The translations under genes and the position numbers were made by a program. From assembly GCF_021283545.2 (NCBI RefSeq), contig NZ_CP128540.1, positions 3,879,501-3,943,500 of the forward strand: a stretch of 64,000 bases of DNA. The letters run 5' to 3'. Source of the DNA: Pseudomonas alloputida. Lineage in GTDB: Bacteria > Pseudomonadota > Gammaproteobacteria > Pseudomonadales > Pseudomonadaceae. This document shows positions 50,074-59,436 of the stretch, piece by piece (the first letter of the stretch is position 1; the number at the start of each line of letters is the position of its first letter). A model generated the notes under the pieces. That model searched no databases and was not told where the DNA came from. It was given only the letters and a program-made list of their open reading frames with translations.

Positions 50074-50973
50074 ATGGACTTCAGTGGCAGATCCGGCGAG
50101 ATGGAGATTTTTGCCAAGGTGGCGCAAGCGGGCAGCCTGTCTGCTGCCGCCCGAGCGCTAGGCCTGACGCCCTCGGCGGTCAGCCGCATTCTCGCCCGCA
50201 CCGAACAGCGCCTGGGTACCCGCCTGCTGCTGCGCACGACCCGGGCGCTCACCCTTACCCCCGAGGGAGAGGCCTACCTGCGCGGTGCACGGCGGGTGCT
50301 GGCGGACATGCTCGAAGTGGAAGAAGCCATCACTGACCAAGGCGTGCCACGCGGGCGCTTGCGGGTCAGCGCTGCGCTGGGCCATGCCCGGTTGACCGTA
50401 GTGCCGCTGCTGGCGGCCTTCAGCGCACGCTACCCGCAAGTGCTGGTTGACCTGACCCTCAGCGACGAGGTGGCCGATATACTCGGCGGCCAGGCCGACG
50501 TGGCGCTGCGCTTCGGTCACCTGCCGGACAGCTCGTTGAGCGCGCGCGCCATTGGCGAGACCGGCCAGGTAGTGGTGGCCTCGCCAGAATACCTGCAACG
50601 CTACGGTACCCCGCTTGAACCTGAAGACCTTGCCAGGCACAACTGCCTGCGCTTCAACTTCCGCCGCGCGATGCCTGACTGGCCGTTTCACCGCGACGGG
50701 CATACATTCTCACTGAAGGTGAAAGGGAATATCGAATGCAGCAGTGGTGAGGCGCTGGCGCAGCTGGCCAGGCTGGGCGCCGGCGTGGCGCGTATCGGCA
50801 CCTTTACCGTGGCCGATGACCTGGCCAACGGGCAACTGGTGCCGTTGCTGGAGGCTTACAACCCGGGTGATCGGGAACCGATTCATGCGGTGTTCGTCGG
50901 CGGCCCGGCGATGCCGGCACGGGTGCGGGTGTTTGTGGATTTTCTGGTGGAGCAGCTATCTGGTGGCCAGTAG
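50074..50973 (+). CDS. LysR-family regulator of the divergent MFS gene
   Basis: This 299-residue protein has the helix-turn-helix SLSAAARALGLTPSAVSRILARTEQRLGTRLLLRTTRALTLT and an effector domain typical of the AaeR/DmlR-like LysR group, which often controls a divergent MFS or oxidoreductase gene. GAGAGG precedes the ATG. Confidence 0.9.
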   Translation: MDFSGRSGEMEIFAKVAQAGSLSAAARALGLTPSAVSRILARTEQRLGTRLLLRTTRALTLTPEGEAYLRGARRVLADMLEVEEAITDQGVPRGRLRVSAALGHARLTVVPLLAAFSARYPQVLVDLTLSDEVADILGGQADVALRFGHLPDSSLSARAIGETGQVVVASPEYLQRYGTPLEPEDLARHNCLRFNFRRAMPDWPFHRDGHTFSLKVKGNIECSSGEALAQLARLGAGVARIGTFTVADDLANGQLVPLLEAYNPGDREPIHAVFVGGPAMPARVRVFVDFLVEQLSGGQ

Positions 50974-51132
50974 GGGCGGCCTCGTGTCGCGACAGGGCCG
51001 CCAACGCATGGCGGTTGCATCACTGGGCGGCAGAGCCGGTGCTGATGTGCAGCGACTGCAGCCTGATCTGACACCGATTCCCCCCGTTAGGTTATCTTCG
51101 ACGCTTCACTGTACCGCCCGGGCCAGACCACC

Positions 51133-52128
51133 ATGCGCATTGTCATTCCCGACGACTACCAAAATGTAATCCGTACCCTCGATTGCTTCGGCAAGCTGAG
51201 CGGGCATGCTGTCAGCGTCCTTCATGAGCTCCCGCCTGCCACGCTGGAACAACTTGCCGCAAGTTTTGCCGATGCCGATGCCCTGGTACTCACCCGCGAA
51301 CGCACACGCATCGACGCCGCCTTGCTCGACCGCCTGCCCAACCTCAAGCTGATCAGCCAGACCGGCAAGGTGTCCAGCCACCTTGACCTGGCTGCCTGCA
51401 CCGCGCGCGGCATTGCCGTGACCGAGGGGCGCGGATCGCCGGTAGCGCCTGCCGAACTGGCCTGGGCGCTGATCCTCAATGCCCGCCGGCAATTGGTGCC
51501 GGCCATCGATGCCTTCCGCCAAGGCCAATGGCAGGTCAACCTGGGCCAGGCGCTGGCCGGGCAGACGCTGGGCATCTGGGGCTATGGCAAGATCGGCCAG
51601 CGCCTGGCGCGTTATGCACAGGCCTTCGACATGCCCGTGCTGGTGTGGGGCAGCGACAACAGCCGCGCCGCAGCCAAAGCCGATGGGCACGCTGCTGCCG
51701 CCTCGCGTGAGGCGTTTTTTGCCGAGGCGGATATTGTCAGCCTGAACCTGCGCCTTTCGGATCAGACACGCCATGGGGTGACCTTCGACGACCTGTCCCA
51801 CATGAAGCCCGACGCCTTGCTGGTGAACGTCAGCCGCGCGGAACTGATCGCACCAGGCGCATTACTGCAGGCATTGGATGCCGGGCGGCCGGGCTACGCG
51901 GCGGTGGATGTTTATGAGGAAGAGCCGTTACTCGACCCGGCCCATCCACTGCTGCGCCACCCACGTGTACTCAGTACGCCCCACCTGGGGTATGTGGAGA
52001 AGAGCGGCTACGAGCTGTACTTCGGTGACGCCTTCGACAATGTGCTGGCGTTTTTCGACGGGGTGCCGAAGAACGTCGCCAACCCGCAAGCTTTGGCACT
52101 TCAACGCTTGAACCCAGTGCGGCCTTGA
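51133..52128 (+). CDS. D-2-hydroxyacid dehydrogenase family protein
   Basis: This 331-residue protein has the NAD site LGIWGYGKIGQRLARYAQ and the catalytic pattern: Arg in NVSRAELI, Glu in VDVYEEEPL and His in STPHLGY. It should interconvert a 2-keto acid and a D-2-hydroxy acid. Closest by feel are the DdhD/SerA-like proteins beginning IVIPDDYQNV, of unknown substrate. The gene is monocistronic. Confidence 0.88.
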   Translation: MRIVIPDDYQNVIRTLDCFGKLSGHAVSVLHELPPATLEQLAASFADADALVLTRERTRIDAALLDRLPNLKLISQTGKVSSHLDLAACTARGIAVTEGRGSPVAPAELAWALILNARRQLVPAIDAFRQGQWQVNLGQALAGQTLGIWGYGKIGQRLARYAQAFDMPVLVWGSDNSRAAAKADGHAAAASREAFFAEADIVSLNLRLSDQTRHGVTFDDLSHMKPDALLVNVSRAELIAPGALLQALDAGRPGYAAVDVYEEEPLLDPAHPLLRHPRVLSTPHLGYVEKSGYELYFGDAFDNVLAFFDGVPKNVANPQALALQRLNPVRP

Positions 52129-52135
52129 GGTTGCA

Positions 52136-52621
52136 CTACCCAAGCAGGTGCAGCCCCAGCGTAAACACAGCCACGGCCAAGGCGACCAACGACACTCCAT
52201 GACGTTCCAGGTACGCGGGCCAACCGGCTGCTGACTGCGCGACGCATTTACATTGGCGCTCAGCCAGGCCGGTCAAGCGCGCCTCCACACTGTCCACACG
52301 GTCTGCCTGGGTGCTCGCTGCCAGCGCGAGCTTCTTCAGCGCCGTTGTCACCGTGATGGACAGCCTCTCCCGAGCCTGATTGCTGGCGGCCAGTTGCTGC
52401 TGGCACTGCTCAAGGTGCTTGCGAATCGCCCCTTCCTTCTGCACACGGGCCAGGGTAGTTGCCACGAGCTTTTTGTTCAGCGCCTCGATACTGGCCTGCA
52501 GTGCTTCGTGCTCGGTGGCCTGCTGGGCCGACGCGTCTGCCTCAAGGTGGCTTTCGTGCATCGTGTTCCCATTCGCCTCGGCAAGCGGAGTCAGGGTGCC
52601 GTGTTCATGTAGCTGGTTCAT
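52136..52621 (-). CDS. Coiled-coil protein with C-terminal membrane anchor
   Basis: ATG 52621 gives 161 residues. A long Ala/Gln/Glu-rich coiled coil spans ~25-120 and a single hydrophobic helix (GVSLVALAVAVFTLGLHLLG) ends the chain. A CKC pair lies before it. The function is unknown and no family was recognised. Confidence 0.65.
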   Translation of the reverse strand: MNQLHEHGTLTPLAEANGNTMHESHLEADASAQQATEHEALQASIEALNKKLVATTLARVQKEGAIRKHLEQCQQQLAASNQARERLSITVTTALKKLALAASTQADRVDSVEARLTGLAERQCKCVAQSAAGWPAYLERHGVSLVALAVAVFTLGLHLLG

Positions 52622-52763
52622 CAATCACTGTCCGGATACTGCGGTAAGGGGCGAGAAGCTATCAAAATGACACTACCGGATCCACTGATCAGTCGCGCAA
52701 TTGACGGCTTTCGTCACAACGTGCGCGTACACTTGCCTTCATGCCACTCGCAGGAGCCGCTGC

Positions 52764-53759
52764 ATGCCTTACCCCATTGAAGAAAAACTGGTCATCGGCG
52801 TTGCCTCGAGTGCGCTGTTCGACCTCTCCGTTTCCGATGACATCTACCAGACACAAGGTGTCGAGGCTTACCGCCAGCACCAGGAACAGAACCTGGACGA
52901 GCCGTTCCCCAGGGGGGTGGCGCTCCCGTTCATTCGCCGCTTCCTGAGCATCAACAAGGCGTTCCCCGACCAGTTGCCGGTGGAAGTGGTGCTGCTCTCG
53001 CGCAACTCACCGGAAACCGGCCTGCGGGTGTTCCGCTCCATCAGCCACTATCAGCTGGACATCACCCGCGCGGCATTCATGTCGGGCCGCTCGCCCTACG
53101 AATACATCCCGGCGTTCAATGCCTCGCTGTTTCTCAGCGCCAACGAGGAAGATGTGCAAAAGGCCATCGACGCCAACTATCCTGCCGGGCGTGTACTGCC
53201 TACGCGCATCTACGATGATGAAATCGACACTGAGCTGCGGGTGGCCTTCGACTTCGATGGCGTGATTGCCGACGACGAGGCAGAGAGTGTTTACAAGCGC
53301 AACGACAACCTGGACGACTTTCAGGAACACGAGCGCATGCACAAGAGCACCCCGCATTCGCCGGGGCCACTGGCAGACCTTTACCGCAAACTATCGCGGA
53401 TACGCATGCTGGAGGACCGCAAGCTGGCCGAGGACCCGACGTACCAGCGGATTCTGCGCATTGCCATCGTCACGGCGCGCAACGCGCCTTCGCATGAGCG
53501 GGTGGTGACGACCTTGAAGGATTGGGGCGTATCCCCGGATGAGTGCTTTTTTCTAGGCGGCATGGATAAGCCCAGGGTGTTGTCGATATTGAAGCCGCAT
53601 GTGTTTTTCGACGACCAGCGCACGCACCTGCAATCGCCAGCGGGAAACCTGCCGATGGTGCATGTACCGTTTGGGGTGGCGAACAGAGTGCGCTCGCCTC
53701 AGGCACCCGACGTGAAGCAGGATCAACTGCCGATCAGCGCATCATCCTGCATGCCCTAA
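52764..53759 (+). CDS. 5'-nucleotidase (cytosolic NT5C1-like, PF06189 type)
   Basis: The ATG at 52764 with AGGAG 8 bp upstream gives 331 residues. The centre has the HAD-like Asp motif RVAFDFDGVIADDEAE, with AIVTARNAPSHERVVTTLKDWGV and KPHVFFDDQ further on. This matches the bacterial relatives of mammalian cytosolic 5'-nucleotidase I, which dephosphorylate nucleoside monophosphates. No operon partner is seen. Confidence 0.85.
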   Translation: MPYPIEEKLVIGVASSALFDLSVSDDIYQTQGVEAYRQHQEQNLDEPFPRGVALPFIRRFLSINKAFPDQLPVEVVLLSRNSPETGLRVFRSISHYQLDITRAAFMSGRSPYEYIPAFNASLFLSANEEDVQKAIDANYPAGRVLPTRIYDDEIDTELRVAFDFDGVIADDEAESVYKRNDNLDDFQEHERMHKSTPHSPGPLADLYRKLSRIRMLEDRKLAEDPTYQRILRIAIVTARNAPSHERVVTTLKDWGVSPDECFFLGGMDKPRVLSILKPHVFFDDQRTHLQSPAGNLPMVHVPFGVANRVRSPQAPDVKQDQLPISASSCMP

Positions 53760-53873
53760 GGCGCAAACACCGGCGCTGTGCCACGCGCGGTTCGGGCGAC
53801 CAATGTGCATGCGCCCGTGCCGGGTACGCGCTTGCAACCCGGCCGAGAGGGCGCGGTCCATCGCGGGGTCAGC

Positions 53874-54032
53874 TTAGCGCGGGCCGCCACCCTGATGGCC
53901 ACCAAAACCACCGCCGTGGCCACCCCCACCATGACCACCGCCACCTCCCGGCGGCATGAACATCCAGCAACCCGACAAGGCGGATACCAGCGCCGCCACC
54001 AAGGCTGCGCGCAAAAGGTTTTTCGACTTCAT
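53874..54032 (-). CDS. Small glycine/histidine-rich lipoprotein
   Basis: The ATG at 54032 has GGAG 9 bp upstream and gives 52 residues. The signal peptide MKSKNLLRAALVAALVSALSGC ends in a lipobox (LSGC). The mature part is almost only Gly and His (GGGGHGGGGHGGGFGGHQGG), which could bind metals. The function is unknown. Confidence 0.7.
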   Translation of the reverse strand: MKSKNLLRAALVAALVSALSGCWMFMPPGGGGGHGGGGHGGGFGGHQGGGPR

Positions 54033-54255
54033 TGAAACGCTCCACAAGGCTAGATCTGCTGCCTGCCTTAGCTGATTGGGCAGCGGCAGGATTCTAGAGC
54101 TGCGGTGTGATGGCACAGGGAAACTTTGCATATCTTTACTGTCAACCCAGTGGCTGCAAACGCCATGCAGGGACCGCCAGAATGATCCTCCTTGACCCAT
54201 GCCCACTCGCCGCCGCATGCTCGAACGCTTCCACCCACGCTCAAGGAACGATTGC

Positions 54256-55533
54256 ATGAAGCTGGAAACGCTTGCCATCCATGCGGGCTTCAGCCCCGAC
54301 CCGACCACCAAGGCGGTGGCCGTACCGATCTACCAGACCACCTCCTTCGCCTTCGACGACACCCAGCACGGCGCCGACCTGTTTGACCTGAAGGTTGCCG
54401 GCAACATCTATTCGCGCATCATGAACCCCACCAACGACGTGCTCGAGCAGCGCATGGCCGCCCTGGAAGGCGGGGTTGGCGCGCTGGCCGTAGCCTCGGG
54501 CATGGCGGCTATCACCTACGCCATCCAGACCGTCGCCGAAGCCGGCGACAATATCGTCTCGGTGGCCAAGCTGTACGGCGGCACCTACAACCTGCTGGCG
54601 CACACCCTGCCACGCATGGGTATCCACACCCGCTTCGCGGCCCATGACGATATCGCCGCCCTCGAAGCGCTGATCGATGCGCGTACCAAAGCGGTATTCT
54701 GCGAGTCCATCGGCAACCCCGCCGGCAATATCGTTGATATCGCTGCGCTGGCCGAGGCCGCCCACCGCCACGGGGTGCCGCTGATCGTCGACAACACCGT
54801 GGCCACCCCGGTGCTGTGCCGGCCGTTCGAGCACGGCGCCGATATCGTCGTGCACTCGCTGACCAAGTACATCGGCGGTCACGGCACCAGCATCGGCGGC
54901 ATCGTCATCGACTCCGGCAAATTCCCCTGGGCCGAAAACAAGGAACGCTTCGCCCTGCTCAACACCCCCGACCCGTCCTACCACGGCGTCACCTACACCG
55001 AAGCTTTCGGGCCTGCCGCCTTCATCGGCCGCTGCCGTGTGGTGCCCTTGCGCAACACCGGCGCCGCGCTGTCGCCGTTCAACGCCTTCCTGATCCTGCA
55101 AGGCCTGGAAACCCTGGCCCTGCGCATGGAGCGCCATACCGAGAACGCGCTAAAGGTCGCCCATTACCTGCAAGCCCACGAGCAAGTGGCCTGGGTGAAG
55201 TTCGCCGGGCTGCCCGACCACCCCGAACATGCACTGGCCCAGCGCTACACCGGCGGCAAGCCGGCATCGATCCTGTCGTTCGGCATCAAGGGTGGCCAGG
55301 CGGCTGGCGCGCGTTTCATCGACGCGTTGCAGTTGGTGGTACGCCTGGTGAACATCGGCGACGCCAAGTCACTGGCCTGTCACCCCGCTTCCACTACCCA
55401 CCGTCAGCTCAACGACGACGAACTGGAGAAGGCCGGTGTGCCACGGGACATGGTGCGCCTGTCGATCGGCATCGAACACAGTGACGACATCATCGCCGAC
55501 CTGGCCCAGGCCTTGGAGGCCAGCCGCGGCTGA
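54256..55533 (+). CDS. metY: O-acetylhomoserine sulfhydrylase
   Basis: ATG 54256 (MKLETLAIHAGFSPDPTTKAVAVPIYQTTSF) gives 425 residues, the usual MetY length. The PLP Lys204 lies in HSLTKYIGGHG; YSRIMNPTNDVLEQRMAALEGG and ESIGNPAGNIVDI are typical of Cys/Met metabolism enzymes. It makes homocysteine from O-acetylhomoserine and sulfide. An in-frame ATG at 54199 has no ribosome site of similar quality. Confidence 0.9.
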   Translation: MKLETLAIHAGFSPDPTTKAVAVPIYQTTSFAFDDTQHGADLFDLKVAGNIYSRIMNPTNDVLEQRMAALEGGVGALAVASGMAAITYAIQTVAEAGDNIVSVAKLYGGTYNLLAHTLPRMGIHTRFAAHDDIAALEALIDARTKAVFCESIGNPAGNIVDIAALAEAAHRHGVPLIVDNTVATPVLCRPFEHGADIVVHSLTKYIGGHGTSIGGIVIDSGKFPWAENKERFALLNTPDPSYHGVTYTEAFGPAAFIGRCRVVPLRNTGAALSPFNAFLILQGLETLALRMERHTENALKVAHYLQAHEQVAWVKFAGLPDHPEHALAQRYTGGKPASILSFGIKGGQAAGARFIDALQLVVRLVNIGDAKSLACHPASTTHRQLNDDELEKAGVPRDMVRLSIGIEHSDDIIADLAQALEASRG

Positions 55534-55597
55534 TTCACCCGCGCCCTACCCAATGTCGAAGGCGGGCGCACCTTCATCAAGCCTGGATGCACCCGCA

Positions 55598-56362
55598 ATG
55601 ACCCTGTTTTACCTGAAACTGACCATCACCCCCCTGCTGATGTGGGCCATCTCCCTCGCCTCCCGGCGCTGGGGCGGCCTGTTAGGCGGATTGCTGTCCG
55701 GCCTGCCGATCACCTCGGCGCTGGTGATGACCTTCCTGTGCCTGGAACAGGGCACGGCCTTCGCCCTGGGCGCATTGCCCGGCGCACTGGGCGGCCTGGC
55801 GGCGGTGCAGGCCACCTACACCGTCTACCTGCTGGCCACACGCACACTCGGCATCGCCGTGGCCGTACTGCTGGCGTTGCTGTTCTATGGCCTGGCCGCC
55901 TATGCCTTCACCCACTGGGGCAGCCTGTATCTGTCGATTGCAGTGGCGTTGGTGCTGATTGGCATGCTGATCCGCGCCAGCGGCCGCGAGCCCAAACCTG
56001 ATACCTTGGCCCGCCCCCGGCACCGGCACTGGGAAATCCCGTTGCGCATGGTATCTGCCACTTCCCTGCTGATGATCACCACCAGCCTGGCCAGTTGGCT
56101 GGGCCCGGCGACCAGCGGGATGCTGGCGCCGATTCCGGTGATTGCCTGGCCGCTGGTAGTGTTCGCCCATGTGCAGGGCGGGCGAGCCGGGATGGCAGCG
56201 ATGGTGCGGGGGAATGCGATCGGCGCGGTGGGGGTGATTGCGTTCTATCTGGTATTGGCAGGGCTGCTGGAAACGTGGGGCGTTGGCGTGACCATCGGGC
56301 TGGCCATGCTGTGCGCTGTGGTGCTGACCCTTGGGCTGGCCGCGGTGTTACGGCAGCGTTGA
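55598..56362 (+). CDS. Hypothetical multi-helix membrane protein
   Basis: The ATG at 55598 starts a hydrophobic protein of 254 residues with about seven to eight helices. It begins LYLKLTITPLLMWAISLASRRWGGLLGGLLSGLPITSALV in sense (FYLKLT here). It could be a transport or DUF-type inner-membrane protein. A perfect hairpin follows the stop. The function is unknown. Confidence 0.7.
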   Translation: MTLFYLKLTITPLLMWAISLASRRWGGLLGGLLSGLPITSALVMTFLCLEQGTAFALGALPGALGGLAAVQATYTVYLLATRTLGIAVAVLLALLFYGLAAYAFTHWGSLYLSIAVALVLIGMLIRASGREPKPDTLARPRHRHWEIPLRMVSATSLLMITTSLASWLGPATSGMLAPIPVIAWPLVVFAHVQGGRAGMAAMVRGNAIGAVGVIAFYLVLAGLLETWGVGVTIGLAMLCAVVLTLGLAAVLRQR

Positions 56363-56370
56363 TAGGCCGT

Positions 56371-56389
56371 TGGGCTGCTGCGCAGCCCA
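56371..56389. terminator. 8-bp hairpin between convergent genes
   Basis: TGGGCTGC-TGC-GCAGCCCA lies 8 bp after the membrane-protein stop and before the end of the CigR-like gene. Confidence 0.5.
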
Positions 56390-56443
56390 TCGCAGGCACG
56401 CCAGCGCCTGCAGGGACCGAGCGGACTGCTCGCACCTGCGGCC

Positions 56444-56917
56444 TTAGTCGAATGCCCCGTTCAACACCTCATAGATGATCCCGGTCGCCACGGCGACCAG
56501 AATCAGGTCTGCGCCCGCTTGCATCCACTCATACCCGTCGTAGTGAGGCAGCTGCCCCAACAGACGACCATCCAGCTTCTTGGCGATACCAGGTGGCAGG
56601 GGCTTGCCGCGGGCCAGGTTCTTCTGAATGCCTGGAGGCAATGCCGGGCCCGGGCTCCAGTAGCTGCGGTGGCCACCGAGGATGCCCAGTACATCGCCAC
56701 GGTCGATGGACGGGCCGCCGTGCCAGTCATTGCCGCCGGCGCTCTGCTTGTGGCCGCCCGAATTGCCCTGGCCCTGGGCGTGCGGCGCCTGGCCCTTGCC
56801 GTGCCCCTGACCTTGGCCCTGGCCTTTGCCATTACCCGGGTCGGCGAGCACCGGACCAGAGGCCAAGGCCACCGCCAATGAGGTGACAACGGCTGTCATG
56901 ATTGGTGATCTGGCCAT
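56444..56917 (-). CDS. CigR-family secreted or periplasmic protein
   Basis: This 157-residue protein has a signal peptide (MARSPIMTAVVTSLAVALASGPVLA) and a Gly/Gln/His-rich spacer. The C-terminal CigR/RcnB-like part has LPPGIQKNLARGKPLPPGIAKKL, LPHYDGYEW and DLILVAVATGIIYEVL. The family name comes from an anti-virulence factor in Salmonella; the role in Pseudomonas is unknown. AAGGA precedes the ATG. Confidence 0.8.
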   Translation of the reverse strand: MARSPIMTAVVTSLAVALASGPVLADPGNGKGQGQGQGHGKGQAPHAQGQGNSGGHKQSAGGNDWHGGPSIDRGDVLGILGGHRSYWSPGPALPPGIQKNLARGKPLPPGIAKKLDGRLLGQLPHYDGYEWMQAGADLILVAVATGIIYEVLNGAFD

Positions 56918-57063
56918 GTGAGCATCCTTTGCGCGAGAGGTTGCCCCACACTATAGACGGTGCGCACGCCTGCTTCACTTGCAGCAGCCTCAGCAGGGAT
57001 GGCTGACAAGGCAGGCACGCTTCGGCCACAATCGGTCGCCTGGTCCACGCTGGGAAGCACTGC

Positions 57064-58227
57064 ATGCTCACTACCCTTGCCATCGGCAACTACCGCTCGA
57101 TCAACCACCTGGTGCTGCCGCTGAGCCAACTCAACCTGGTGACCGGTGCCAACGGCAGCGGCAAATCCAACCTGTACAAGGCGCTGCGCCTGCTGGCCGA
57201 AACCGCACAGGGCGGTGTGGTCGAAGCCCTCGCCCGTGAAGGCGGGCTGGATTCGACCTGGTGGGCTGGCCCAGAAACCAGCGCACGAATGCGGCGCGGC
57301 GAAGTGCCCATCCAAGGCCAGCATCCGAGCGAAGTCAGGCGCCTGCGCCTGGGCTTTGCCACCGAAGACCTCGGTTTTGCCATCACCCTCGGCCTGCCAA
57401 TTCCCCTGCCGTATCCGAGCGCGTTCATGCTCGACCCTGAAATAAAGTGCGAGGCCATCTGGGGCGCTGGCGCCTATCGCCCCTCTTCCTTGCTGGTCGA
57501 GCGCAAGAATGCCCTGGTGCGGGCCCGCGAGGGCAACCGCTGGGCAGTGCTCGATCAGCATGCTGACAGCGGCGAGAGCTTTTTCAACATCGTCGGCCGG
57601 CCACGCCAGGCACCGGAGATCGGTGACCTGCGCGCGTTCATCAACAGCTGGCGGTTTTACGATCACTTCCGGATTGACCGTGACGCGCCTTGCCGTCAAC
57701 CCCAACTGGGCACTCGCTCGCCGGTGCTGCATCACGACGGGCGCAACCTGGCCTCGGCGTTGCAGACCATTATCGAAATTGGCGATGTGGAGGATCTGGA
57801 GGAAGCGCTGAATGACGCGTTTCCCGGCAGCCGTCTGGAGATCAATGCGCCACCTGGCGGGCTGTTCAGTGTACGGCTGCACCAGCACGGTCTTTTGCGC
57901 CCGCTCGAGGGTGCTGAATTGTCGGACGGCACCCTGCGTTATCTTCTGCTGATGGCCGCCCTGCTCACACCACGGCCGCCATCGCTGATGGTGTTGAACG
58001 AACCGGAAACCAGTCTGCACGCGGACCTGCTCCCGGCCTTGGCGCGGCTGATCATTCGTGCATCACGCCGTAGCCAGGTTTGGGTGGTATCGCACAGTGC
58101 GCCATTAATCAACGCGCTGGCAGCCTGTGACGGGTGCAATGTGCTAGAGCTGGAAAAAATACAAGGGCAAACCCAGCTGCGGGGGGTTGGGTTGCTGGAT
58201 GAGCCGCTGTGGCGTTGGGCTGACTGA
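57064..58227 (+). CDS. RecF/OLD-like AAA ATPase, single domain
   Basis: This 387-residue protein has Walker A GANGSGKSN (near residue 32), a long helical and beta insert, then ABC-type signature ELSDGTLRYLLL, Walker B SLMVLNEPETSLH and the switch VVSHS. It belongs to the predicted SMC/RecF-type ATPases (COG4637-like). No nuclease (TOPRIM) domain is fused and no partner gene is adjacent. A defence role as in OLD/Gabija systems is therefore not supported. Confidence 0.8.
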   Translation: MLTTLAIGNYRSINHLVLPLSQLNLVTGANGSGKSNLYKALRLLAETAQGGVVEALAREGGLDSTWWAGPETSARMRRGEVPIQGQHPSEVRRLRLGFATEDLGFAITLGLPIPLPYPSAFMLDPEIKCEAIWGAGAYRPSSLLVERKNALVRAREGNRWAVLDQHADSGESFFNIVGRPRQAPEIGDLRAFINSWRFYDHFRIDRDAPCRQPQLGTRSPVLHHDGRNLASALQTIIEIGDVEDLEEALNDAFPGSRLEINAPPGGLFSVRLHQHGLLRPLEGAELSDGTLRYLLLMAALLTPRPPSLMVLNEPETSLHADLLPALARLIIRASRRSQVWVVSHSAPLINALAACDGCNVLELEKIQGQTQLRGVGLLDEPLWRWAD

Positions 58228-58258
58228 GCTCAAGCACGACGGTACAAGCCCGGCATGA

Positions 58259-58915
58259 CTAACCTGCCCCGGTAATCTCGTCCATGAACTGGGTAAGAAA
58301 GGTTTCAAGCCGGGTATGACGCTCGGCAGCAAGGCGCGCCCCTTCTTGGGTTTTAAAGCCCGAGGCGAGCTTGAGCAGTTTGGTCTGGAAGTGCTCGATG
58401 GCATACGCCCCGTCCTGGTACGCCCTCTGCTGCGCGAAAGGATTCTCGAAGTCATAGAGCGCCGACCCCATTCGCCCGGCGACGTAAAAACACCGGGCAA
58501 TACCCACCGCGCCTATGGCGTCAAGCCGGTCACTGTCCTGAAGGATGCAGGCCTCACGTGTCAGCGGTTCGAACCCCGCCGAGTAACTGTGTGTTTTGAT
58601 CGCATGCACTACCTGCTCAACACGCCCACTCGGCCAGCCCATCTCAGCAAGGACTGATGCAGCCTTGTTCGCCGACAACGTCGAGGCCTGCCCACGTAAC
58701 GGCGAATGCTTTTCCACCGCCACACAGTCGTGCAGCACCGTCGCCGCAAGCAAGATTTCAAGGTCGCCACCCTCCACCCGCTGGATCCGGTGCGCATTGA
58801 CCCACACACGATGAATATGGGCCAAGTCGTGGGAGCCATCATTCTGGTCAGACGGCAGATACTTCAGCAAGTCAGTGGCAAGGCACTGATAAGGAGCAAA
58901 CGCTTCGCGGGTCAT
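58259..58915 (-). CDS. HD-domain phosphohydrolase (YedJ-like)
   Basis: ATG 58915 gives 218 residues. The metal site follows the HD order: HDLAHIHRVW, LHDC and QDSDRLDAIGAVGIAR. This is the YedJ/predicted-hydrolase type, cytoplasmic, with nucleotides as likely substrates. A longer in-frame start at 58999 is not supported. Confidence 0.85.
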   Translation of the reverse strand: MTREAFAPYQCLATDLLKYLPSDQNDGSHDLAHIHRVWVNAHRIQRVEGGDLEILLAATVLHDCVAVEKHSPLRGQASTLSANKAASVLAEMGWPSGRVEQVVHAIKTHSYSAGFEPLTREACILQDSDRLDAIGAVGIARCFYVAGRMGSALYDFENPFAQQRAYQDGAYAIEHFQTKLLKLASGFKTQEGARLAAERHTRLETFLTQFMDEITGAG

Positions 58916-59259
58916 CTTCGGTAGGTTCCATTTCCGGTGAATGCGCGGGTTCACGGGCGCCGTCCGGACACTGCCTGGGCAAGTACAGAGAGCCTGCATG
59001 TCGGTTTCAACGCCTGTACAGCACTGGCAGGAGCAGCCTTGTGTGCGATGGGGATGTTACTGCCAAGGCATGTCTTCAGCCTATGGGGTGCTGGGGTGAG
59101 ACATCACCGACAGCACCTTGCTGACAGCAGGTGCGAGATATCAGAAAATGGACAACGCCGGATACCCGCTGGTATGGCAGCCCACGCAGCGCCACGGCCA
59201 CGTTGGTATACGCGTTCTGACCCGCCAAGGCGACGCCTGATTGCCCCTGAGTTCGCTGA
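58916..59259. other. 344-bp gap without recognised gene
   Basis: The gap separates the HD-domain gene and the end of the interrupted glutaminase gene. No frame has a ribosome site or family similarity. The promoter of the HD gene should lie in the first 100 bp. Confidence 0.5.
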
Positions 59260-59436
59260 TCAGAACACCGACCATCCGATCCGCGAACTGAGCAGCTCAA
59301 GCGCCGCCATCCCGGCCAGGGAGTTGCCCGCAGCATTCAGCTCTGGCGACCACACGCATACGGTAAATTGCCCCGGTACGATCGCCACGATCCCGCCACC
59401 CACGCCACTCTTGCCAGGCAAACCCACCCTGAAGGC
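59260..59436 (-). pseudogene. glsA: Glutaminase, C-terminal fragment (split by IS)
   Basis: The minus-strand frame reads [22 protein letters not shown], quoted only by its [11 protein letters not shown] core, then WSPELN and [14 protein letters not shown] to the stop at 59260. This is the conserved end of GlsA/YbgJ-type glutaminases. With the N-terminal fragment at 60856-61598, minus one copy of the 11-bp target, it rebuilds a protein of about 302 residues, the normal length. It lacks its own start and is not expected to function. Confidence 0.9.
59426..59436. repeat. Target-site duplication, left copy
   Basis: ACCCTGAAGGC directly abuts the left end of the IS element and is identical to the sequence at 60856-60866. 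Confidence 0.9.

Noticed and set aside
57064..58227. RecF/OLD-like ATPase as part of an anti-phage defence system
   Set aside because: No nuclease, helicase or reverse transcriptase partner is adjacent; the neighbours are a CigR-like protein and an HD hydrolase on the other strand.
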